From Deinococcus arcticus (GTDB lineage Bacteria; Deinococcota; Deinococci; Deinococcales; Deinococcaceae), in contig NZ_PYSV01000001.1 in the NCBI RefSeq assembly GCF_003028415.1, forward strand, positions 248,001 to 312,000: DNA of 64,000 nucleotides, in the 5' to 3' direction. The position numbers were made by a program, and so were the translations under genes. Of the stretch, positions 1 to 12,588 are shown piece by piece. Below the pieces are notes generated by a model. That model was not told the origin of the DNA and ran no database searches. It saw only the letters and a list, made by a program, of their open reading frames with translations. How positions within the stretch are numbered: the first letter of the stretch is position 1; each line of letters opens with the position of its first letter.

Positions 1-2
1 TG

Positions 3-428
3 CTGGTGGGCTCGCACATTCACCGCCCGGCCCACGCGCTTCTGGGCGGGACGCTGGTGCTCAACACCGGCGCGGTGGGGGCCCCGGCCAACCAGGACCC
101 ACGCGCCCAGTACCTGCTGCTGACGGCCGCCCCCGGTGGCTGGGTACCCACCTTCCGCGCCGTGCCCTACGACCTGCGCGGCGTCCTGGGCCGCTTTGAA
201 ACGGCGGGTCTGCTGCGCACCGGCCTGAGCGCCGAGATCTTCCGCGAAGAATTGCGCACTGCCCGCAGTCTGTACACGCCCTACTGGACCTGGACCGAGG
301 AAAGCAGTATCCCGCGCACGCCCGGAAGCTGGGCCACGTTCCTGAACAGCGTGGCAGGTGCGGCTGAGCGGGCGCCCTCAACCAACGAAAAAGCCCCGCC
401 GGTGGTCTGGCGGGGCCGAGGTGAGTGA
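3..428 (+). CDS. Metallophosphoesterase, C-terminal part
   Basis: This is the last 141 codons of a gene that starts before the window. The opening residues GSHIHRP, followed by VLNTGAVGAP, match the late metal-binding block of calcineurin-like phosphoesterases of the YfcE/MJ0936 type (usual form GHTHxP then NPGSVGxP). Such enzymes are cytosolic metal-dependent phosphodiesterases; the substrate cannot be told from this fragment. The tail after about residue 95 is low in known motifs. The stop codon lies beyond a strong hairpin (393-416) that serves the facing gene, so the last codons are shared with a terminator. Family call is good, specific role unknown. Confidence 0.75.
   Translation: MVGSHIHRPAHALLGGTLVLNTGAVGAPANQDPRAQYLLLTAAPGGWVPTFRAVPYDLRGVLGRFETAGLLRTGLSAEIFREELRTARSLYTPYWTWTEESSIPRTPGSWATFLNSVAGAAERAPSTNEKAPPVVWRGRGE
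388..416 (-). terminator. Rho-independent terminator of the fasciclin gene
   Basis: An 8-bp perfect stem, GCCCCGCC and GGCGGGGC, with an 8-base loop is followed on the minus strand by TTTTTC. It lies 17 bases past the stop of the minus-strand fasciclin gene and inside the end of the plus-strand phosphoesterase gene. Confidence 0.8.
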
Positions 429-433
429 GGGGC

Positions 434-2107
434 TCAGCGCATGCTGGGGGGCATCAGCACGGTGTCAATGGCATAGACCACGCTGGTGCCGGCGTCCGCA
501 CGGGTACTGACCAGACCGCCGGTGATGGTGTCGCCGCTGCGCACGCCAGCGCGTACGCCGCCGCTGCCGTCCATCATCAGGTCAATGGAGCTGCCTTCCA
601 CCGAGCGCAGCTGCGCCACGTTCAGGCCCTGGTCAATCACGCGGCCCGTGACCACGTGGTACTGCAGCACCTGGGTCAGCTTGGCCGGGTCGGCCAGCAG
701 CATGTCCAGCGTTGCCTGGGGCACCTTGGCAAAGGCCTCGTTGGTGGGGGCAAAGATGGTCACGTCGGCGGCCGTGAGGCTGGGCAGCAGGTTGGCGCGC
801 TGCACCAGGCTCAGCAGGGTGCTGAACTGGGGCTGGCTCAGCACTTCCAGCAGGTTGGCGCCGGACTGGGCCGAGGTCAGCGTGATGGTGGTGCTGGTCG
901 TCGTGGTTGTGGTGGTCGTGCTGGTCGTCGTATCGGTGGTGGCCGTGTCGCCCGTGGGGGGCTGGGGCAGCACCAGATCGGGGGGCAGCAGGACGGCGCT
1001 GACCGGGTAGATGAAGCCGTTGCTGGCCTGAATGGGGGTGGTGGTCACCATCGCCTCGCCAATCATGGAGTTGGTGCCGTTCAGGGTCACGTCCAGGCTG
1101 GCGCCCTGCTCGCTGCGCAGCTGTCCGGCCTGCGTCAGGCGCGCGCTTTCCAGGCGCCCACTGACCACGTGGTACAGCAGCACGGCCTTCAGGGTTTCGG
1201 GGTCGCTGGCAATCAGGGCCAGGGTGTCAGGGTCCACGGCCTCGAACGCCTCGTTGGTGGGCGCAAAGACGGTGTACTCGTTGCTGATCAGCACCTCGGT
1301 CAGTTCAGCGTCGCTCAGCAGGTCGCGCAGGGTCGTGAAGCGCTCGTCACCGGAGATCAGGTCGTACAGCGTGGTGGTGGAGACCTCGGTGGTGGTCGTC
1401 GTGGTGGTCGTGGTGCTGGTGTTCGTGGAGGTGTTGGTGGTGACGGTGGTGCTGGCGCCCACGCTCACAGGTGTGGCGGGAATGCGCAGCACATCCACCG
1501 CTGCCGGCGCCGTGGTGACGGGCGCGGTGGCGGCGGGGGCCGGTGCCGGGGCGGGCGTGGTCGCCGCAGGAGCCGGAGCAGGTGCCGGGGCCGCGGCGGT
1601 GCTCATGGCCGGCATCAGCACCGTGTCAATCACATGCACCACGCCGTTACAGGCGGCCACATCGGCGCGCGTGACGGTGGCGTTGTCCACCATCACCCGG
1701 TTGCCCATCTTGCTGACCAGGAAGCTGGAGCCCTGCAGGGTCTTGCCCGAGGACATGCCCATGACCTGCTTAGAGCTGACCTTGCCGGCCACCACGTGGT
1801 ACAGCAGGATGTTGCGCAGCATGGTGGCGTCGTTGAGGACCATGGCCAGCGTGTCGCTGGGCAACTTGGCAAACGCGGCGTTCGTGGGAGCAAACACGGT
1901 GTACTGGCCGCCCATCAGGGTCTGGCTCAGCCCGGCCGCTTCCACGGCGGTGGCCAGCGTGCTGAAGTTGGGATCGCTCATAACGATCTGGGCAATGGTG
2001 CGGCAGGGGCCGCTGGCGGGGGCAGAGACAGGTGCACCAGCGCCGCCGGCAAGGGCGGGCGTGGCAAGCATCAGGCTGAGCGTGACAAAGCTGGTCTGCT
2101 TCTTCAT
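434..2107 (-). CDS. Secreted protein with three fasciclin (FAS1) domains
   Basis: A 557-residue exported protein. The start MKKQTSFVTL has a GAGGTG ribosome site 7 bases upstream and opens a signal peptide ending near ATPALA. Three FAS1 domains follow, at about residues 30-170, 255-385 and 430-557. Each has the family marks TVFAPTNxAF (TIFAPTNEAF in the third), LLYHVV or LQYHVV, and a closing VIDTVLMP-like strand (VSAVLLPP in the second). FAS1 proteins act in adhesion or matrix binding at the cell surface. The domains are joined by an Ala/Pro-rich linker and two nearly pure Thr/Ser linkers. An AT-rich stretch (2115-2260) just upstream probably holds the promoter, but no clear -35/-10 pair was found. 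Monocistronic, with its own terminator. Confidence 0.9.
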   Translation of the reverse strand: MKKQTSFVTLSLMLATPALAGGAGAPVSAPASGPCRTIAQIVMSDPNFSTLATAVEAAGLSQTLMGGQYTVFAPTNAAFAKLPSDTLAMVLNDATMLRNILLYHVVAGKVSSKQVMGMSSGKTLQGSSFLVSKMGNRVMVDNATVTRADVAACNGVVHVIDTVLMPAMSTAAAPAPAPAPAATTPAPAPAPAATAPVTTAPAAVDVLRIPATPVSVGASTTVTTNTSTNTSTTTTTTTTTEVSTTTLYDLISGDERFTTLRDLLSDAELTEVLISNEYTVFAPTNEAFEAVDPDTLALIASDPETLKAVLLYHVVSGRLESARLTQAGQLRSEQGASLDVTLNGTNSMIGEAMVTTTPIQASNGFIYPVSAVLLPPDLVLPQPPTGDTATTDTTTSTTTTTTTTSTTITLTSAQSGANLLEVLSQPQFSTLLSLVQRANLLPSLTAADVTIFAPTNEAFAKVPQATLDMLLADPAKLTQVLQYHVVTGRVIDQGLNVAQLRSVEGSSIDLMMDGSGGVRAGVRSGDTITGGLVSTRADAGTSVVYAIDTVLMPPSMR

Positions 2108-2364
2108 GGACATCACCTCGAAAAGAAATATTGAACTGCTGATCCGGCCCCTAATCTTCACCAAGGCGCCCCCAAAAGCAACTTTTGGAAGATTTAAGAC
2201 AAGAGACGTAAATGAAAGCAGCGGCTCTTTTATGCTGTCTCTCATATTGAATTCATGACCTGAAGATTTTGTTTAGGGTTGTGGTGAAGCTGGCGGCGGG
2301 CCCGGCTGCTGTGCGGCTGTGCGGCCCTTGCTGTGGCCAGGAGGGTGGCGTGGAACTAAGTAGC

Positions 2365-2501
2365 TCGCTGTTGATCTTGAGATCAACCGAGCGGGCTGGA
2401 ACAGCTGCGCCGCAGAGCGAGTCTCGAAAAAAGGACGTTGCACCGGGAGTGGAGACTTTGCGGTGCTCTCCTGCAAAGTCGTAACGTGAGGTGCAACGTC
2501 C
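2365..2501. other. Intergenic stretch with nested inverted repeats
   Basis: No gene is supported here. The palindrome TTGATCTTGAGATCAA (2371-2386) is flanked by GCTCG and CGAGC, which extend the stem. Next come the outer arms GGACGTTGCAC (2433-2443) and GTGCAACGTCC (2491-2501), enclosing inner arms GACTTTGC (2454-2461) and GCAAAGTC (2473-2480). The result would be a long branched hairpin. It could be a small RNA or a repeat unit. A copy of the short motif AGCTGCGCCGCAGAG lies at 2403-2417. Confidence 0.5.
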
Positions 2502-2621
2502 TTAGATTCATATGCACGCCAATCCCACCCGATGCACAACCGGTTCAATGCGGGCTGACTTGCAGGGCTGCGCCGCAGGGCGGGGGAGAGAAACACGTTC
2601 CTGCGGCCATAGAGACGACAG

Positions 2622-2821
2622 GCCGGCCTCTGTTTCATACGGATTCCGTTCATTTCCGTCACATCCGGGAAAGAGCCGGATGTTCCTCGCCTTCGGCGCT
2701 GTTCCAGCCCAATTCCCGGAAATCCGCATCTTTTCCTACTCCCTCCGGTCGAAAAAATTCCGTAACGAGTTACGGAATTTTTCGGAACCCGTATCAGCTT
2801 GTCGGCGGAACAGAGGCCGGC
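2622..2821. repeat. Dispersed repeat, copy A, with terminal inverted repeats
   Basis: A 200-bp non-coding element bounded by perfect 13-bp inverted repeats, GCCGGCCTCTGTT (2622-2634) and AACAGAGGCCGGC (2809-2821). Inside are the blocks CATACGGATTCCG and TTTCCGTCACATCC, a CGCCTTCGGCGCTGT block, and a near-perfect hairpin at 2751-2783 with 14-bp arms. Related sequences in the same block order occur at 55611-55785 and 57227-57389. It resembles the small non-coding repeats known in Deinococcus genomes; whether it belongs to a named class was not checked. Confidence 0.7.
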
Positions 2822-3134
2822 TGTACCAGTAGCCTGTGCAGCGAGCTCCGGCCCGGGAGCCGAAGCCTGAAGGGCTGGGGGCATGGGGGGCTCAACATCA
2901 GGGGCACCGACCTGTAGAGGGGCGCGGCTGAGAGCGAGCCGCGCTCTGTCGTGCGCTTGACGTGAAGGGTGGGCGGGGGCCATCAGGAGAAGCTTTCTCT
3001 GGGGGTGGCCAAAGCGAGACATACTCGCTCCCCAGCCCCTGCAGCGCCGCTCTTCGCGTGGCACCCCGGGGGACTACATGCCCGCTTCGCTGCCCGGTGG
3101 TCGGCGCGACAAAGCGGGCCATGTTCAGCCGGGC
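2822..3134. other. Gene-free stretch downstream of ftsK
   Basis: No convincing gene. The only clear structure is a hairpin, GCGCGGCT (2922-2929) with AGCCGCGC (2937-2944). Open frames here have no recognisable domain or start signal. The stretch separates the fasciclin promoter region and repeat copy A from the 3' end of ftsK. Confidence 0.4.
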
Positions 3135-6404
<3,270 letters not shown>

Positions 6405-7101
6405 AGCGGGCAGTGTAGCTCAAATGGGGGGGTGTGCTTGGCGGCCAGGACGGTGTTTCTGGGGGATGGGGTTGGGCGGGGGCGTTTGGACAGCTTGCCC
6501 CACCCCCCAGCCCCCTCCCCCAGACTCGTAGAGCTGCGCAGCAGAGGGGAGACGACTTCGCCGCGCAGGGCGGCCTGCGCGTTGCCGCTGGTTAGACTCA
6601 TGCGCCTGGAACCTGGTGGCAGGGGGAGGAGACGTTGGCACTGGGCGAGAGTTTCTATTGAAGTTGGCTGGGGTTGCTCAACCAAGTGACGTGTCCGGCC
6701 TCGACGCCATCCTCGGCCCCCGCGCAATGGCCCGCGCGCTGCGCGCATGACGGCCTCGTCTGGACCTGGGCCGTGGTGGGGCAAGAAGGCTTGGTGGGGC
6801 CCAGCAGATTCTCCTTTTGAACAGCAGGGCAACAGATTTCAGGAGTGCGGACAGTTTCAGCATTCTGCGTCAAGCGACTCGATGAACACGCTGTTTTCGC
6901 GCCGTCTCCAAGAGGGAAACTGGGAGGGCGCGCACCGTGAGAAGTTGGGACTTGAAGAGCTGCGCCGCAGAGGAGGTGGGCAGGCCCCCCACTCTGCTCG
7001 CCTCACCTGAACACTGATACTCGCTCGTGACTTCTTGCCTTCCCTGCTCGCCGGCACGGCAGATCGCCGTTTCCTCCGTCCTGGGGGGCATAATGCGGGG
7101 G
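6405..7101. other. Intergenic region without a supported gene
   Basis: About 700 bases between ftsK and the JAMM protease gene, which diverge. It holds the ftsK promoter (TACACT at 6412-6417) and, at the far end, the protease promoter (CATAAT at 7089-7094). Two copies of a short motif are present: AGCTGCGCAGCAGAG at 6532-6546 and AGCTGCGCCGCAGAG at 6958-6972. The same motif occurs near or in the other repeat-rich gaps. Open frames here have no domain, good start or consistent codon use. Confidence 0.5.
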
Positions 7102-7494
7102 ATGCGCCTGCTGCTGCCCGATGTGCTGCGCCGCGAACTGTGGCAGCACGCCCGCGCCGAGGCCCCGCGTGAGTGTGTGGGGGTACTGGGCGGCGTGCAG
7201 GCCGGCGAAACCTGGACCGCCCAGACCCTGTACCCGCTGGCCAACATTGACCCGGCGCCCGAGCGCGCGTATCTGGCCGATCCCGGGCATCTGCTGCGTG
7301 CGTGGCGGGCCATGCAGACCGAGGGGCTGGAGCTGGTGGCCCTGTATCACAGCCACCCGCGCGGGCCGACCGGGCCCAGCGCGACCGATCAGGCGCTGGC
7401 GGCCTATCCGGTGCCCTACCTGATTGCTGACCTCAGTACAGGGACGCTCCGCGCCTACCTGCTGCCGGGCGCGGAAGAGGTGAGCCTGGGGTAA
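7102..7494 (+). CDS. JAMM/MPN+ metalloprotease (peptidase M67 family)
   Basis: A small (130-residue) zinc peptidase. The JAMM signature is complete: a conserved Glu in PRECVGVLGG near residue 24, then HSHPRGPTGPSATD near residue 83, giving the HxHP...SxxD zinc site. Relatives remove ubiquitin-like tags or process sulfur-carrier proteins; the local substrate is unknown. Start chosen at MRLLLPD because CATAAT (7089-7094) ends 7 bases upstream, fitting leaderless expression; a start three codons earlier (7093) is possible. Its right neighbour, the nucleoside hydrolase, faces it, and no ThiS/MoaD-like partner is nearby. Confidence 0.85.
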   Translation: MRLLLPDVLRRELWQHARAEAPRECVGVLGGVQAGETWTAQTLYPLANIDPAPERAYLADPGHLLRAWRAMQTEGLELVALYHSHPRGPTGPSATDQALAAYPVPYLIADLSTGTLRAYLLPGAEEVSLG

Positions 7495-7543
7495 CGGTGC
7501 GCAGCGTCCCGCCTCCCGCGCACTGCTGCCGGCCACCCTTTCT

Positions 7544-8494
7544 CTACTCCAGCCGCCCGATGCGCTCCAGCAGCCAGTCGAAAAATGCCCCGTCGCGCAC
7601 CCCCACCGCCACCTGGGCATTGGCAGGGCCTTCCGTGACACCGTACAGGTCGCACACGGTCCGGCCCAGATTCCGGCCTTCCTGGGTTTCAATCTGCACG
7701 TTCATGGCCTGCCAGTCCAGCAGCTCCGGGCGCAGGGCCGCTGCCACGGCCAGCGGGTCGTGCAGGGCGCCGCCATTCATGCCGTAGCGCCGCTGGTACA
7801 CCCCCGCGTAGAAGGTCAGCAGCTCGGCGCACACGGCGCCGGCGCGGTTGCCCAGGGCCCGCAGCGCGGCCACCCGGTCCGGCGTGGCAATGCACCCCAT
7901 GGTGGCGTTCAGCCCCACCATCTTCAGGGGCACGCCGGCTTCAAACACGATCTGCGCCGCGTGGGGGTCGGCCAGGGCGTTGAATTCGGCGGCGGGGGTG
8001 CGGTTGCCCTGGGTGGTTGAGCCGCCCATCCAGACGATCTCGCGGATCAGGGGCGCGATGTCTGGGGCCAGCCGCAGGGCCAGGGCCACGTTGGTGAGCG
8101 GGCCGGTGGGTACCAGGGTCACCTCGCCGGGCCGCGCGCGCACGGTGCGGATGATCAACAGGGCAGCGTGTTCGGCTTCGGGGGGGCGCGTGGGCCCAGG
8201 CAGACCAGCGGCAGGCAGGCCGCTGTCACCATGCACGGCCGCTGCGGTCACGGCGGGCACCAGCAGGGGCCGGTCGGCGCCGGGATAGACGCGCACGCCA
8301 GCACCTGCCTCGCCGGCCAGCGCCAGAATGACGCCCGCGTTGCGGGTGGTCCGGTCCAGGCCCACGTTGCCGTGCACGGTGGTCAGGGCCAGCACCTCGG
8401 CGTCTTCGGGGCTGGCCAGCGCCAGCAGCCACGCCACAGCGTCGTCCAGGCCAGGGTCGCCGTCCAGCAGGAGGGGCAGGGGAGCGCGGGTCAT
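7544..8494 (-). CDS. Inosine/uridine-preferring nucleoside hydrolase
   Basis: A cytosolic enzyme of 316 residues that cleaves the N-glycosidic bond of ribonucleosides to ribose and base. The calcium-binding N-terminus is clear: LLLDGDPGLDDAVAW carries the DxDxxxDD motif. Later blocks EIVWMGGS, EFNALADPHAA and GALHDPLAVAAAL contribute the remaining metal and active-site residues (the His-Asp of LHDP). Start at MTRAPLP is favoured because TATGCT (8502-8507) lies 7 bases upstream; MLPRMTR four codons earlier is the alternative. Works in nucleoside salvage. Substrate preference cannot be read from sequence. Confidence 0.9.
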   Translation of the reverse strand: MTRAPLPLLLDGDPGLDDAVAWLLALASPEDAEVLALTTVHGNVGLDRTTRNAGVILALAGEAGAGVRVYPGADRPLLVPAVTAAAVHGDSGLPAAGLPGPTRPPEAEHAALLIIRTVRARPGEVTLVPTGPLTNVALALRLAPDIAPLIREIVWMGGSTTQGNRTPAAEFNALADPHAAQIVFEAGVPLKMVGLNATMGCIATPDRVAALRALGNRAGAVCAELLTFYAGVYQRRYGMNGGALHDPLAVAAALRPELLDWQAMNVQIETQEGRNLGRTVCDLYGVTEGPANAQVAVGVRDGAFFDWLLERIGRLE

Positions 8495-8506
8495 GCGGGG
8501 CAGCAT

Positions 8507-8543
8507 AACGAAAGAAGAGGGCCGGCCCCTCACAGGCCAGCCC
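8507..8543 (-). terminator. Terminator of the pullulanase gene
   Basis: Arms GGGCCGGCC (8519-8527) and GGCCAGCCC (8535-8543) pair apart from one G-U and are followed on the minus strand by the pyrimidine run CTCTTCTTTC. It sits 26 bases past the pulA stop and overlaps the promoter of the next gene. Confidence 0.65.
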
Positions 8544-8569
8544 CTTCCCCAGAAATGCCGCTCTGGTTT

Positions 8570-11500
8570 TTACTTGCCGACAAACACCGCCGTGGTCAGG
8601 GCCGGCACCGTCACGCTGTTGCCGCTGGCCCGGCTGGTCTTCACCGTGGCGTCGGTGCTGGCGGCCAGGACCGGGTGCAGGCTGAGGTTCAGGCCAGCCA
8701 GCGCCGGGTCGCTGAGGGTGACGCTGTTGCCGCTGGCGTTGAACACCACCACCACGTTGCGGTAGGGGTTGGCCGCGTTCACCGCGCCGCTGAGCTTCAT
8801 GGCAATCACGCCGGGCGTCTGGTTGGGGCCCACGTTCAGGAAGCTCAGGCCCTGCTGCACCTGCGCGGCGGTGTCCATGCGGAACAGGGTGCTGGAGTAA
8901 CGCACGCGCAGCATCTCGCGGTAGTGGTCAAAGGCGCGGGTGATCTCGGCGGTGCCCGGCTTCAGGGCCGCGTTGGCCAGCAGCGGGCGGTACAGGTCCC
9001 AGTTGCCGCTGTTCTTCTCGGCGGGCGGCAGGCCCTTGCCAAAGCCGTTGCTGGCGCGGGTGTAGTCCAGCACGTTGAACCAGTCGCCGCTGTTGTAGCT
9101 GTCGGTGTCAAAGCTCTTGGAGCGCAGAATCTCGTCGCCGGCATACGAGAAGGGCAGGCCCTGTCCCAGCAGCACCACGCTGTGCGCGAGGTTCTGCATA
9201 CGGGTGCGCTGTGCCGGGGTGGCGTTCGCAGGGGCCTTGAGCAGCACGGCGTCATAGATGGTCTGGTTGTCGTGCGCGCTGACATAGGTGATGGTCTCGC
9301 GGGGGCTGGCCGCGTACCCGGCGGGGGCGCTGCCATATTTCAGCTCGGCACCCGTCACGGTCTGTCCGGCGGCGTTCGTGAACCGGTAATCGCGCAGGTT
9401 GCCGGTCAGGCCAATGCGCACCTGATCGGCCAGAGCCAGGGCGCGGTTCCTGTCGGCATTCACCGGCAGGCCGTTGGGCAGCACGAAGGCGCCCGTAGCA
9501 AAGCCCTGTTCCTGCAGGCCGCCAAACGGGTTGCCGCCGCGCACAGCGTCACGAATGCGGTCGTTGAAGGTGCCGATGCCCTGACCGAACAGGTTGAGCT
9601 GCGTGGCATTGCGGCCCCGGGCATTGGCGGCGACTTCACCAAAATCCCAGCCCTCGCCGTACAGGTAGATGCTCTTGCCGTCCACGCCGTCTTTTTGCAT
9701 GGTCAGGGCGTCCAGCGCGGCGCGGGCAGCCTGCATGTCGGCCACCATGTGGTGCCCCATCAGGTCAAAGCGGAAGCCGTCCACCTTGTAGGCCTTGGCC
9801 ATCAGCACCAGGGTGTCCACCATCAGCCTGCGCATCATGGCGTGTTCGGTGGCGGTGTTCGCGCAGCAGGTGGAATTCTCCACGCCGCCATTCAGGTTCA
9901 GGCGGTGGTAATAGCCGGGGACGATCTTATCCAGCACGCTGCGCTCGGCCTGACCGCTGGCGGCGGTGTGGTTGAACACCACGTCCTGCACCACGCGCAG
10001 GCCCGCCGCGTTCAGCGCGGCCACCATGCGGCGGTATTCCAGCGCGCGCTGGTCCGGGTTCACGGCGTAGCTGCCTTCGGGCACCATGTAGTGGTAGGGA
10101 TCGTAGCCCCAGTTGTAGGCGTCCTGGTCCCGAATGGCGTTTACGGCTTTTTGCTGCTCGTCGCTGTTCGGGGCAAATTTGCCCAGGTCGCCGGGGGTCT
10201 TCCACTGCCCCTTGTCCTCGTTAATGGTGGCAATGTCAAAGGTGGGCAGCAGGTGCACGGCCTTCAGGCCCGCGTCGGCCAGGGCTTTGAGGTGCTTCAT
10301 GCCGTTGCTGCCCGCCTGCGTAAAGGCGAGGTAGGTGCCGCGCTGGGCCGCCGGCACGCTGGCATCGGCGGCGCTGAAGTCGCGCAGGTGCAGTTCGTAG
10401 AAGCTGAGGTCCGACGCGCTGCGCAGGGCGGGCTTCTTCAGGGCGTCCCAGCCCTGGGGCTTCTGGGCGGCGTCGTTCAGGTCCACCATGACGCTGCGGG
10501 TGCTGTTCCGCGTCAGGGCCACGGAATAGGGGTCAGTCACCAGGTTCGTTTCAATCTTGCCGGTGCCCGGCGCAAACACCTTCACTTCGTAGCGGTAGGT
10601 GCCGCCCTTCCAGCCGGCCGCGCCCCGGGCCGTCCATACGCCCTGCGCGTCGCGGGTCATAGGCACCATGGTTTCGGCGCCTGAACCCGAGGTGCTGAGG
10701 CGCAGCTTCACGTCCTGCGCGGTGGGGGCCCACAGGCGCACGGTGGGCACGTTGCCCTGCCACGTCACGCCCAGGGGGCCGTTGTAGGTGTACAGGTCAT
10801 CCAGGGCCCAGGCGGTCTGCACACCGGTGGCGTCCAGCACCGTGCCGTCGGGCAGCACGCTGGAGACCGCCAGTTGCCCCCGCAGCGCCTCGCCCACCCG
10901 GGCGCGGTCCTCGGCGCGCACCCGCAGCAGGGCGTAGTTCGCCAGGTGGGGTGTCTTGGCCTTTTGGGCCGCGCTCAGGCCGCTGTCCACGGGCTCCAGC
11001 GTCAGGCTGTCGCCGCCGTCCACGCCAGCGGCCGTCAGCTTCAGGCCCGCGTCCCTGGCCGCGTGCAGGGTCAGGAAGGCGCCGGGCTGCACCAGCGCCG
11101 GCTTCACGGCAATCAGGTCACGCGAGAGCATCACGGCCTGCTGCCGCATCAGGTCGCCCACCTGCCGCACCGTGGTATCGGGGCGGGTGGTGTACACCTC
11201 GGTCTTGCCGCTGACCACCCAGGCCTGATTGCCCTTGTCTGCCGCCAGGGTCATGTCCGGGCCGGGGTCCTTTTCATCTCCCTTGTGAACAATGAAATTG
11301 AGCTTCTTCCAGTCCGTTTTCATGGGCACGTCCCAGTACACGCCAAACGAGTTGGTGCCCGTCTGGGGCAGCGGCTTGCTCCATTCCACCGCAGCGGTGG
11401 TGTCTTCCCAGGCGTGCAGGCCCCAGTCCTCATACTTGCCGTCCGGGCGGAAATAGTTGATGCGCGCAAAGCCAGTGGGCACGGGTGGGTCGCTCAGGGC

Positions 11501-12280
11501 CGCCGGGGCGCCGTAGGCAAATTCGGCCTTGCCGCTGGTCACCGTGACCTCGCGCCCCTTGGACAGGTCCGCGAACATGTCGGCGCCCGGGTCCTTTTCG
11601 TCGCCCTTGTGCACGATGAAGCCCACCTTGGCGGCGCCCGCCTTCAGCGGCACGTCCCAGTAGGCGCCGCCCGCGTCCTTGCCGGTGGGCGGCAGCGGCT
11701 TGGCCCATTCCACCGCAGCGGTGGTGTCTTCCCAGACATGCAGGCCCCAGCCGTCGTACTGGCCGTCGGGGCGCACATAGCGCACCCGCAGCACATTCTG
11801 GGGAATGGGAGTGGCGCTGCCCGTGGCGGCGGTGGCCGGGGCCGCTGGCGCCGTGGGCGTGGCGGGCGCCGCCTGCGCAACGGGCTGCTTGGTGGCGTCC
11901 ACGTTCAGGGCGGCGCCCCGGGCATACGCCACGTTCGTGCCCCCAGCTTTCACAAACAGCTCGCGGCCCTTGCTCAGGTCAAACCACAGGTCCGCGCTGG
12001 GGTCCTTATCGTCCCCCTTGTGGACAATAAAGCCCACCTTCTGCGCGCCGGGTTTCAGGGGAATGTCGTAGTACGCGCCCCAGTCGTCCTTGCCGCTCTG
12101 GGCCAGCGGTTTGGTCCATTCCACCTGGGCAGTGGTGTCTTCCCAGACATGCAGGCCCCACCCGGCATAGTTGCCGTCTGCACGCTGGTAATGCACGCGG
12201 GCCGTGTTGGCAGGCAAGACACTTTGCGCCGCTGCCATAGCAGCCAGCGCGACCGTCAGCAGGGTCGCCATTCGTTTCAT
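8570..12280 (-). CDS. pulA: Secreted pullulanase (GH13) with three N-terminal starch-binding modules
   Basis: A 1236-residue debranching enzyme that cuts alpha-1,6 bonds of pullulan, amylopectin or glycogen. A signal peptide ([20 protein letters not shown]) is followed by three CBM41-type modules at about residues 21-120, 160-260 and 265-365, each with the core [13 protein letters not shown] ([10 protein letters not shown] in the third) and FIVHKGDxKDP. A CBM48-like domain (about 480-600) precedes the catalytic barrel. Catalytic blocks are [12 protein letters not shown] (nucleophile Asp, about 835), [10 protein letters not shown] (acid/base Glu, about 875) and [11 protein letters not shown] (about 998). 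TACAAT (12290-12295) lies 9 bases before the start. Own terminator downstream. Confidence 0.95.
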   Translation of the reverse strand: MKRMATLLTVALAAMAAAQSVLPANTARVHYQRADGNYAGWGLHVWEDTTAQVEWTKPLAQSGKDDWGAYYDIPLKPGAQKVGFIVHKGDDKDPSADLWFDLSKGRELFVKAGGTNVAYARGAALNVDATKQPVAQAAPATPTAPAAPATAATGSATPIPQNVLRVRYVRPDGQYDGWGLHVWEDTTAAVEWAKPLPPTGKDAGGAYWDVPLKAGAAKVGFIVHKGDEKDPGADMFADLSKGREVTVTSGKAEFAYGAPAALSDPPVPTGFARINYFRPDGKYEDWGLHAWEDTTAAVEWSKPLPQTGTNSFGVYWDVPMKTDWKKLNFIVHKGDEKDPGPDMTLAADKGNQAWVVSGKTEVYTTRPDTTVRQVGDLMRQQAVMLSRDLIAVKPALVQPGAFLTLHAARDAGLKLTAAGVDGGDSLTLEPVDSGLSAAQKAKTPHLANYALLRVRAEDRARVGEALRGQLAVSSVLPDGTVLDATGVQTAWALDDLYTYNGPLGVTWQGNVPTVRLWAPTAQDVKLRLSTSGSGAETMVPMTRDAQGVWTARGAAGWKGGTYRYEVKVFAPGTGKIETNLVTDPYSVALTRNSTRSVMVDLNDAAQKPQGWDALKKPALRSASDLSFYELHLRDFSAADASVPAAQRGTYLAFTQAGSNGMKHLKALADAGLKAVHLLPTFDIATINEDKGQWKTPGDLGKFAPNSDEQQKAVNAIRDQDAYNWGYDPYHYMVPEGSYAVNPDQRALEYRRMVAALNAAGLRVVQDVVFNHTAASGQAERSVLDKIVPGYYHRLNLNGGVENSTCCANTATEHAMMRRLMVDTLVLMAKAYKVDGFRFDLMGHHMVADMQAARAALDALTMQKDGVDGKSIYLYGEGWDFGEVAANARGRNATQLNLFGQGIGTFNDRIRDAVRGGNPFGGLQEQGFATGAFVLPNGLPVNADRNRALALADQVRIGLTGNLRDYRFTNAAGQTVTGAELKYGSAPAGYAASPRETITYVSAHDNQTIYDAVLLKAPANATPAQRTRMQNLAHSVVLLGQGLPFSYAGDEILRSKSFDTDSYNSGDWFNVLDYTRASNGFGKGLPPAEKNSGNWDLYRPLLANAALKPGTAEITRAFDHYREMLRVRYSSTLFRMDTAAQVQQGLSFLNVGPNQTPGVIAMKLSGAVNAANPYRNVVVVFNASGNSVTLSDPALAGLNLSLHPVLAASTDATVKTSRASGNSVTVPALTTAVFVGK

Positions 12281-12306
12281 GTTGGGAAAATTGTAGCGCT
12301 TCCACA

Positions 12307-12429
12307 GAGCAACTCAGCCGATGGAAGCTAATCAAGAAAGGCGAAGGGCCGTCCCTGAGCCTGGGGCCCATGAGCAACTCAGCCGATGGACCCTCACCAA
12401 GAGAGGCGAAGGGCCGCCCCTGAGCCTGG
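12307..12429. repeat. Direct tandem repeat, two 58-bp units
   Basis: Units at 12307-12364 and 12372-12429 (65-bp period) share the block GAGCAACTCAGCCGATGGA, then CAAGA(A/G)AGGCGAAGGGCC, then CCCTGAGCCTGG, with only a few mismatches. They lie in the 308-base gap between the divergent pullulanase gene and a small open frame. Function unknown: duplicated regulatory segment or short repeat. The rest of the gap (12430-12576) shows nothing distinct. Confidence 0.8.
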
Positions 12430-12588
12430 ACTATCCAGCGTAAACCAACCCATGAATTGCGAATCATGCCCCCGGCAACGGATTTTCTGGGCGTCGCCTG
12501 TGATGGGCAGGGCAAATTTTCCAGAATTGAGGTCCACCCTTAAGGCCCCCCACACCCGCACCCCGCCCTGCCCGCCTACCCTGCCCTC

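Noticed and set aside
890..935. GTGGTCGT-type short tandem repeats as a separate element
   Set aside because: They are the codons of the Thr-rich linker of the fasciclin protein.
425..2134. Long plus-strand open frame opposite the fasciclin gene
   Set aside because: It is antisense to a well-supported three-domain gene; the protein is low-complexity Gly/His/Arg with no domain. High GC makes such shadow frames common.
2273..3064. Open frame across repeat copy A
   Set aside because: It crosses inverted repeats and hairpins, has mixed codon use and no homology pattern.
8168..10684. 838-codon open frame antisense to the pullulanase gene
   Set aside because: Same reasons: shadow of a secure gene with no start signal or family.
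12307..12429. CRISPR-like repeat-spacer
   Set aside because: Only two units, 58 bp each with a 7-bp gap, not a repeat-spacer array.
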